From Phanerochaete sordida (taxonomy: Eukaryota; Basidiomycota; Agaricomycetes; Polyporales; Phanerochaetaceae), in NCBI GenBank assembly GCA_019973155.2, contig BPQB01000008.1, positions 1 through 64,000 on the forward strand: a stretch of 64,000 nucleotides of DNA. The letters are read 5' to 3'. Shown here in pieces: positions 57,235-64,000 of this stretch. Within the stretch, counting starts at the first letter, position 1. Each line of letters opens with the position of its first letter. Made by a program: the position numbers and the translations under genes. Under the pieces are notes generated by a model, which was given only the letters and a program-made list of their open reading frames with translations, did no database searches and was not told the DNA's origin.

Positions 57235-58115
57235 GCTTGCTGCCAGCGATAGCAGAGGGCTATGGTCGTTGTTGAGGTCGAAAACGAATCTGCTGGCGAT
57301 GCGACAGTTCGTCTGACCCTCAGGAGCCAAGCGACGACCTTACTCACCCGAGGTACATGCCCGAGGTAGCAAATAAGGAAAGCCCGAGGGGGATGACTGG
57401 TAAGCGCTGGCGCCTTGCAGGCGGATTGCAGGTGTGGGCCGAGGACCACAGCTGATTCGCCCAGGGGCCGTCTGATCACGGTCTTTCACGGCGTACAGCC
57501 GCGCGGAAACAGCGGATTTAGGGCTCTGGAGCCAGAGAACAGGGCTGGCCGGGAGGAGCGGTGGATTACCGGCGGATGCAATCACTTCGGGATCGACTTG
57601 GTGGACGCGAAGGGCGTTGGACGGCGTCGGTGGGGACGAAATCTTGCGGGATCGCCGTGAGGTGTTGCGCTGCGCCTGTAAGGGGGATGGGTGATGGTGA
57701 GGATGCGAACAAGCTTGCTTGGGCTAGTCAGGAACCAAATACCCCGCCATGCTGGGGTGAGTAAAAATGGACGCGGTGCACGACAGCGAATATGAACAGA
57801 CGTCAGCCTGTGACATGTCCTACTGCTCGTCGAAGAAGTGGGCGACGAAACAGGGCAGCACGAAGCTGTTGGACCGCGGTGAGAGGTGACGATGTCGACG
57901 TGCGGGACAGGATGTGCCACGACGCGGCTACTCGAAAAGGCAACTCCGCCGACGCTGCTCTGCTTCCGCCGTCGGGAATCCGGGATGGCGCTGAGACGCC
58001 GGACAGACTGGTACCATAGCATGTGTGGCGCATGCTTGCGCAACGATTATTTCGCGCTTTTCGAGTAGTGGCACAAGAAATTCTATGCCAGATCTCATTG
58101 TCGATGTGTACATTA
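57235..58115. other. Intergenic region
   Basis: 881 bp between two minus-strand genes. Several frames of 60-150 codons occur on both strands, but none has a recognisable motif or coding-type third positions. It holds the promoter of the transcription factor. Confidence 0.4.
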
Positions 58116-59218
58116 TTAACTCATACTCTTTCTCCGAATCCTCAGTTCTTCCGCGGGTCGACAGTCCAGGTGATGACGGAGGAGCCCGCAGAACAGTTCG
58201 ATGTAGCTCTGGATTTCGTCCTTGCTCTTTCCATCCTCGTGAGGCAGACTAAAATCAAACTTGAACTGCTCGATGTGGGTCACGCCACCTATAGCGACGT
58301 GAGCCAACCCCCACACGCCTCAGCCGACTACGGGACTCACAATCCTTGCAGACCTCATTCGCGGGCTTCGTGAGTGGACATCCGTCACAGCCAACAGCGC
58401 GTTTCGGCGGCTCGTTTTCCGGGAATGCAGGTATGCGATACGCGTGATTGGCGGCGAGGTCCTGGAGGACGAGCAGCATCATCCTCTCCAGCCGTTTGTG
58501 GCACTGCTGCGCTCGCATGCTGAGGATGCACACGCGCTTGCACGAGGGGCAGCGCGCCTGCCACTCTGTCAGCCGCCTGGACACGTCGACGGAGCGTCCA
58601 AACTTGATATGCAGCTCGTCCGGCGGGATTTCTTCGCCTGCGCCACGGGCATGAGACCCACACGGAGGACAGGCGGGCGGCAGGTACGCACCTTCAAGGT
58701 ACGCGACGTAGATGAACCCTTCCCCATCCGCCGCGTCGATAGGTTGGTTCAGGAGGCCAGCGAGTTTGTTCCATGTCTCAGTCTGGAGCCAGCCGAGCTG
58801 GGCCTCTGCACTGCGCATCAATACGAGGTGCGCGAAACTGGGGGGACATCGGAGACGCACTGGCCAAAGCCTCGCTTTCTATGCGCGGGACAAGCGACGT
58901 GTTGCAATGGTAGCGGCAGAACTGGCCCTGCAGAGTCCTGTTTCCGCACCGCTTTCCGTGTTTGTTGGTCCCGCTACAGAAGACCGATCCAGACTTCGCA
59001 GGCTGCGACTGCACGGGGCGGGAGCCACTGGACGTGACCCTGCGATTGCGCAGCACATACACAGATTCGCCGTCGCTGTCAGAGTCGGACGAAGGCAGGA
59101 TATCGGCGGGGAGCGATAGGCTCAGGCCGGCGAGCCGAGACCCGAGGTCGTCGATAGACGGCGTGCCCAACGTCGTCGTTGACGCCGCAAACGTCGCTGC
59201 CGACCTTCTTACCCGCAT
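58116..59218 (-). CDS. T5orf172 (GIY-YIG-like) domain protein with Cys/His motif, copy 1
   Basis: T5orf172 (Mug113-type) domains are related to GIY-YIG nucleases; a role in DNA metabolism or silencing is possible but unproven here. From the ATG at 59218, an acidic/Ser N-terminus is followed by a small zinc-type motif CSGTNKHGKRCGNRTLQGQF with CRYH (C-x7-C-x8-C-x2-H). The next exons give GFIYVAYLEG, ELHIKFGRSVDVSRRLTEW, CPSCKR, CHKRLERMMLLVLQDLA and the end VCKDCE. An intron at a GTGAGT inside the last motif leads to a final exon THIEQFKFDFSLPHEDG ... SMS. An in-frame ATG lies at 59605, but the TATA-like stretch at 59507-59513 and comparison with copies 2 and 3 favour 59218. Confidence 0.78.
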
Positions 59219-59880
59219 CGTCGCTGCGGGCTTGGATGGTGGTAAGCAAGATAAGTGCGGGCTACCTCTGATACGGACATCATTGCCAGCGCGACGGCAC
59301 TCGCCGCATCTGGTGTCTCGCATCTCGCCTTGTGACAGCTTCCAGAACTGCCAGGGTAACTCATTTAGCCTAGAATCCGTCAGAACTGATATGCAGCTGA
59401 GTGGCGGAAGTCGCGGTAATTGCCTGCAAGCCTCCAGCGGCCGACTCACAAGGGGCAGCGATTCAACAGTGTGTGCATCGTGCACACAGGATAGCAACCT
59501 GTAGCAATATATACTAGCGGAATACCCGTGCCTACGGCACAGCTTCCTCTCGGTACAGTGACACTGTGAGAGTGCCCAGCAGTTCGCCTGCTTGAGACTC
59601 GCCATATCTCTGCTTGAAACACTGCGAGTAGTCGATGCTCAAGCCACAGTAAGCACGCTTCCTTAGCCTATAGAGAGCAGAAATTCACCATATAAGGCAA
59701 TCTTGCCTTTTGTGGACCTTACGGTATTGTATATATTGATAGCCTTGCCGTTTGATAAACAAGTGTCCTGTGTGGTGTACATGTCATGATGAGATATATG
59801 GTATGCGATGTAATAAGTGATGAGTCCAGATTGAGCACCAGCACATGAGTTTACCCGCGGTTCCAGTGTTCCTGCTCCGC
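59219..59880. other. Intergenic region
   Basis: AT-richer sequence between two paralogous genes on the same strand. AATATATACT at 59506-59515 may be the promoter of copy 1, and the right part is the 3' flank of copy 2. No other gene is seen. Confidence 0.4.
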
Positions 59881-61346
59881 TCAGGGCTTCGACGGCCCGT
59901 CAACGTACTTCTCCACGAATTTCCCCCATTTCTCTACGACAGGCTTGACGATAACGTCGTATTCCTTTCCTTTGTGCTTGCCCGTCTTGAAACACGTGAA
60001 CGTGAAGATTTCCTTGTGGGTCTTCCCACCTGTCACATGTCTCAGCACTTGAAGCCATGCATACAGAAAGGCTGGACGTACAGTCTGGGCATTTCCGCTT
60101 TGGCGGTGGGGTCGTATTGCGTTCAGGAGCATCCTGCAGCTTTGGGAATCCTGGTAGCAGGTAGGGCTTGTTCACAATCAGGTCCGCGAGCTCTAGATGG
60201 ACGAGCCGCTCGAGGCGATAGCAGTACTTTCCGGGATCGCCGACCTTCATGCGCCCTTTCATGAGGTTGCTCGCGTCCCCGGTGCCATCGCCAGGCCAGT
60301 AGCCTCGCAAGACCTGCTCCTTCGATTCGCACTGCTTTGCCCACTGGTCCATGCGCTTTACAAGGTTCACCGTGCGGCCGACTTTGAGATGCACGCTTTC
60401 GGGGCTTGTGGCGTCTGCGAGACATCAGCACGATGCAGAACCCGAGCTTGTTTTCGTACACACCTCGTATCTCGAATGTGTAGATGTAGCCGTCACGGTC
60501 GGCTGTGGTCGCAGGCTTGTTCATCTCCAGCCGCAGCGCCGCGCGCGTGTCCTCCTGCAAGTACGCGGGGATCCAATCTGCGGAAGCAAATGAGCTTACG
60601 TGGGCGCGTCACAGCGCAGGCGACGCACCGTCGTAGCTCACCCACTCGTTCGCGCGGGGCGAGTTGAACCCGCTTGGCTTTAGAACCTCCTTCATGTGCA
60701 CATGGCAGTACCGCTCGATCTCCTGGTCCGCGTCCGAGTCGACGTGCCCGAGCGCGGTCGGCCGCTTCACGGTGTTCTTGCACGGGTCGCCGTTCTTCGT
60801 CGTGCCGCTGCATGTTGTGGCGCCGCCCATCGAGCCCGGCGAGGACTTCCGCCGTCCACGGCGGTCTGTGGGCGAGCCTGGGACGCCGAGGTTGTCTGAG
60901 GACTTCGGCGGAGTCGCGGGACCAGAGGCCGTGGGACGCGTCTTGGCCGGTGACGCATGTGGTCGCGGGACGTCAGAGTCGGAGTGAGGGCGGTGGGGAA
61001 CATCCTGGGGAGGGCGAAGGAGAGCAGGTGGTCTCGGTAGGTTGGGGAGGCTCTGGTCGTTGTACATATTCATCGCGATCTGTGACGTGAGCGAGGGCCC
61101 TGGCGCGTCATAGTGCGTAGGCTCAGGCATAGCCATCTGCGGCTTCTTCGGAGGGACTGGAGGCGGGAATTGTGCACCATAGCCATTCGAGGGGTCTGCA
61201 GGCATGAAACCACCGACGAACGCGCCTTGAGGCTGGCTCGAGGTCTTCGAGTGCTTCCCCTTCCCGATGCCTAGTTTCTCCAGCCCCGAGGCCAGCATAT
61301 CCACCAGCCCTTTCTTGTCGCCCGGGTCGCTTCCACGCCTCGGCAT
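59881..61346 (-). CDS. T5orf172 (GIY-YIG-like) domain protein with Cys/His motif, copy 2
   Basis: Four exons start at the ATG at 61346. The N-terminus is Pro/Ser-rich (PPPVPPKKPQM). The small Cys/His motif is CSGTTKNGDPCKN with YCHVH. The second exon gives DWIPAYLQEDTRAALRLEM and GYIYTFEIR. The third carries the T5orf172 core VHLKVGRTVNLVKRMDQW, then KYCYRLERLVHLELADL and CPDC. The fourth gives GKTHKEIFTFTCF to the stop at 59881. All joins are in phase. Compared with copies 1 and 3 the N-terminal region is twice as long and unrelated, while the core and the split CxxC-GKTHxExFxF end are conserved. It lies head-to-head with the PDCD5 gene, 209 bp away. Confidence 0.82.
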
Positions 61347-61555
61347 CTCGAGAGTCGTATGTCTGTGTGGGGGTGGTGGCAGAAAGAGAGATGCATTCTT
61401 TCAGACATCGTCGCGTGTATCGGGGCGGTGGATGGCGCTAACGACCAATTATGCCGCTCGGCACGCGCCGAAAGCCTCAGGTTACCGCATTGGGATGCGG
61501 GCCCGACCTTGCACCTGCTCTCATTTCTACTTGACCTGTACATTATTCAACCACC
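61347..61555. promoter_or_regulatory. Divergent promoter of T5orf172 copy 2 and PDCD5
   Basis: 209 bp between the two ATGs. No TATA box is clear. Very likely a shared bidirectional promoter. Confidence 0.45.
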
Positions 61556-62122
61556 ATGGAGGACCCGGAGTTGGCTGCGATTCGTGCTTCGAGGATGAAC
61601 CAGCTCCAGCAAGGCGGAGGCGGTTCAGCACCAAATGCCGCAGGAGGCGAGGAAGCTGCTGCCCAGCGCGCCGCGGAAGAGGAGATGCGTAGGAACCTCC
61701 TCGCGACTGTTCTGGATACTGCTGCACGAGAACGACGTACGCCCGTTTGTTAATTGCACTTTAAACCACTTACACCCTCCTGTGTAGTGTCTCGTATCGC
61801 ACTGGTCAGCCAGGATCGTGCTCGACAGATCGAAGCTATCCTTCTCCGGATGGCACAAACTGGGCAGTTGAGGGGTCGTGTGACGGAGGAGCAGCTCATT
61901 GATCTCTTGGAGAAGGTGCGTGTTGATAATTCTGAATTTATTGCCACATGCTCAGCATAGCACATCCTCAGGCCGATGATGCATCGTCCAAGGGCAAGCC
62001 CCACAAGACTACCGTAGTAGTAAGCAAACGTCTCCTGCAACTCGTTGTAGAATACACTGATGCACATACCCGTACAGTTTCAACGCAGAAAGGGCGCCTT
62101 CGACGATGAGGACGACTTCTGA
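61556..62122 (+). CDS. PDCD5/TFAR19-family DNA-binding protein
   Basis: A small conserved eukaryotic and archaeal protein linked to apoptosis, TRiC/CCT and DNA binding; in fungi it is nuclear/cytoplasmic. Four exons, 61556-61736, 61788-61915, 61972-62019 and 62078-62122, join in phase (133 aa, the usual length). MEDPELAAIRASRMNQLQ starts the protein, followed by a Gly/Ala stretch. The helical core is EEEMRRNLLATVLDTAARER, then RARQIEAILLRMAQTGQL and RVTEEQLIDLLEK. The end is FQRRKGAFDDEDDF, the family's basic-then-acidic tail. Confidence 0.95.
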
Positions 62123-62838
62123 ATATACATCCCTGAACGAAGAACACGTACCGCATATCCCTCGTTCAACGTCATACCGCCTTCCACAGTCTGACCTGCT
62201 AACTACGCACGCTCTCATCATGTATTCTCACCAAGGAAGAAATCTAATCATCCGTCGGCAAATGCTCGCGCTGAAAGCGCGCTGCGCTCCGAGTGCCTCT
62301 ATATCAGGGTTGACCATGACGGTCGATGGCAGTCGGCGTGCCACTCAACCTTTCCGCCTTCTGTGCTGCGACCCGAATGACAGAGCAAGGTGCGATTTTA
62401 CAACATGTACTTCTTGCTCGGCTACTTATTCTCACAAGACGTGTGCGCCGCTGAAGGAATATGCTCCGTGTGACATGCTGCAAGCCGCATGAGACTTGTT
62501 TGCTACCTACTGCAGGACAGTCAAACGAACCTGGACTTGGCTACACGCCGTACTTCGCATGCTGATATGCTAGCGCGCCGATAAAGGCCTAATACGTGTG
62601 ACGTCGACGGTGAGCTGACGGCAACGAGGCATCTCAGCTGACGTCCAGCCCAAAAGGTACAACGAATCTTCCCGCGGTCTCACTTTTGGTTCCCAGCCGT
62701 CTCCTGACGGGTGAGTCAGTTTGCTATGTACGCGAGCACGGCCCCGATAACCATTTACACTGCCGCCGAAGAGCATGGCATCTAATGATCCCTTTATATG
62801 CGCGAGACTGGAGGCATGCCCGTTGTTCTCTGACCACG
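62123..62838. other. Intergenic region with TATA-like site
   Basis: No gene is supported. A 128-codon frame at 62106-62492 has no coding character. TTTATATG at 62793-62800, 39 bp before the ATG at 62839, is a plausible TATA box. Confidence 0.4.
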
Positions 62839-64000
62839 ATGTGCTGCCCCCTCTCGCGCACGGAGACTGCCTCGTCAGCGGCTCCTTCTGCGGTCTCTGA
62901 GCTCCATAACAATGAACAACGCAGTCCCGAGAACGACGCACGCGCAGAAGACCTTGCTAGCGCGCTCGAGAAGCTGGACCTGGTCGCGTCGCTAGGACGA
63001 GGCTACCGCGTGGGCTCCTCAAGGCCGGCCAGCGACGCGTCCCCGCCCTCCCCTCGTGCCCACCGCGTTCCTTACACACCAAAGTCGCGCGTCGATGATA
63101 GCGACGACGACGAGGAAACCCCTACACCGAGCCGTACGCGCACAGCAACGAGTGCTACGCCACCGGCGTCCCCAGCCCGCAGGCGCTCAGCGCCTCCGCA
63201 GCCAGAGGAGTCGGCCTCGTATGCGCCGCATGCAACCAGGGCGCCGCCCGCCACACGTACTGTACCGCAGAGCGCGCCTGTGGGAGGCAAGGCGAGCGGC
63301 GCTGTGGTATGCGGCGCGATCTGCCCGACCGGAGTCCCGTGTCGAAACAAGACCGCCACGGGGCCATTCTGCTACAGGCACCGTGGCCAGTCGGCTGCGG
63401 CTCCGACCGTCGAGCGGGTTCCCAACGTATACATGAACCGTAGGTCGCGTTTATTGAAGCTCGTTGGCGGAGTTGTTGAATCTTTTACGCGGTGTGCAGG
63501 GTTGCCTCTCGCGTGGCTGTCGCCCCAGGCTTGGAACCGAGTCGCGGTCGAGTTCACAGCACCGCCTAACCCGAGAGATGGACCGGGCTTTATATATATC
63601 GCCCATCTGGAAGGTGCGATCTAGCGTGTCTCTTCGTCACGCTCATGTCTCTAACGCACGCGGAGCAGGAGCGATCCCCAAGAACGAGCTGCATCTCAAG
63701 CTCGGACGCACCGTGAACATCTACAAGCGGCTGAAGGAGTGGGAGCGTCACTGTCCCGCGTGCCACCGGGCGATCGTCTACGGCTCCAGGACGCTGTGCT
63801 ACAAACGCCTCGAGAAGATCATGCTCATCATCCTCCAGGATCTTGTGGATAGCCAGGCATACCGCCTTCCAGGCTTTCCGCGCGTCGAGCCGCCGATACG
63901 GAGCCGCGACTACTTCGGCCAGACGCTGACGAAACCCGTGAACGAGGTCTGCCAGGGTTGTGAGTAACCTCTACGCGTGCGTGACGATGGGTGCTGACAT
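62839..64000 (+). CDS. T5orf172 (GIY-YIG-like) domain protein with Cys/His motif, copy 3 (partial)
   Basis: Exons 62839-63439, 63500-63613 and 63669-63959 join in phase, and a GTGAGT donor at 63960 shows that the gene goes on beyond the window. The N-terminal third is Ser/Pro/Arg-rich and acidic (DDSDDDEE). The Cys/His motif is CGAICPTGVPCRNKT with FCYRH. The T5orf172 core reads GFIYIAHLEG, ELHLKLGRTVNIYKRLKEWE, CPACHR, CYKRLEKIMLIILQDLV and NEVCQGC. It is closer to copy 1 (same CPxC pair and LTKPVNEVC end) than to copy 2. If the last intron were not spliced, a stop would follow at 63965, but both paralogues have an intron exactly here. Confidence 0.8.

Overview
The window is nuclear DNA of a filamentous basidiomycete, most likely an Agaricomycete of the Polyporales type. 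It is GC-rich, genes are packed on both strands, and most introns are 48-70 bp with GTRNGT donors, CTNAC-like branch points and YAG acceptors. The best proteins are fungal: a Zn2Cys6 regulator, basidiomycete-type F-box proteins and a PDX1 without an acyltransferase domain. No rRNA, tRNA, CRISPR array or intact transposon was recognised. Gene models were built by eye from splice sites, reading frame and comparison between paralogues.

Left part (1-28.2 kb). This is an accessory-looking stretch. It carries six members of one dispersed protein family, called here the ASEQ/Cys6 family: 462-1797(-), 10472-11965(-), 13036-14395(-), 17200-20160(+), 24152-25634(+) and a decayed copy at 27277-28140(+). 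Five share a short helical N-terminal exon ending in an ASE(Q/H) motif, a phase-2 intron at the same place, an exon with six cysteines spaced like a widened Zn2Cys6 cluster, a low-complexity middle and a C-terminal helical domain. Between them lie a coiled-coil gene (3349-5413), a degenerate tandem array resembling LRR/F-box genes (6.6-10.45 kb), the PDX1 gene (15080-16738) and several GC-rich repeat fields (21.2-23.5 and 25.9-27.1 kb).

Middle (29-51 kb). A secreted-type agmatinase gene with 11 exons including a 9-nt exon (29446-31256) is followed by two duplicated F-box-family-like genes on the minus strand (31.7-33.7 and 34.2-36.9 kb), an LCP5/neuroguidin SSU-processome gene (37172-38417), PAN2 (38909-43269), an intact F-box gene (43560-45695) and a NOT4/CNOT4-type RING-RRM ubiquitin ligase (45866-50707). 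PAN2 and NOT4 belong to the two cytoplasmic mRNA deadenylation machineries.

Right part (51-64 kb). After a repeat-rich, poorly resolved stretch (51-54 kb) come a Zn2Cys6 transcription factor whose zinc cluster is encoded across a 5-nt exon (54207-57234), two T5orf172/GIY-YIG-like genes (58116-59218 and 59881-61346), PDCD5/TFAR19 (61556-62122) and a third T5orf172-like gene that runs off the right edge (from 62839).
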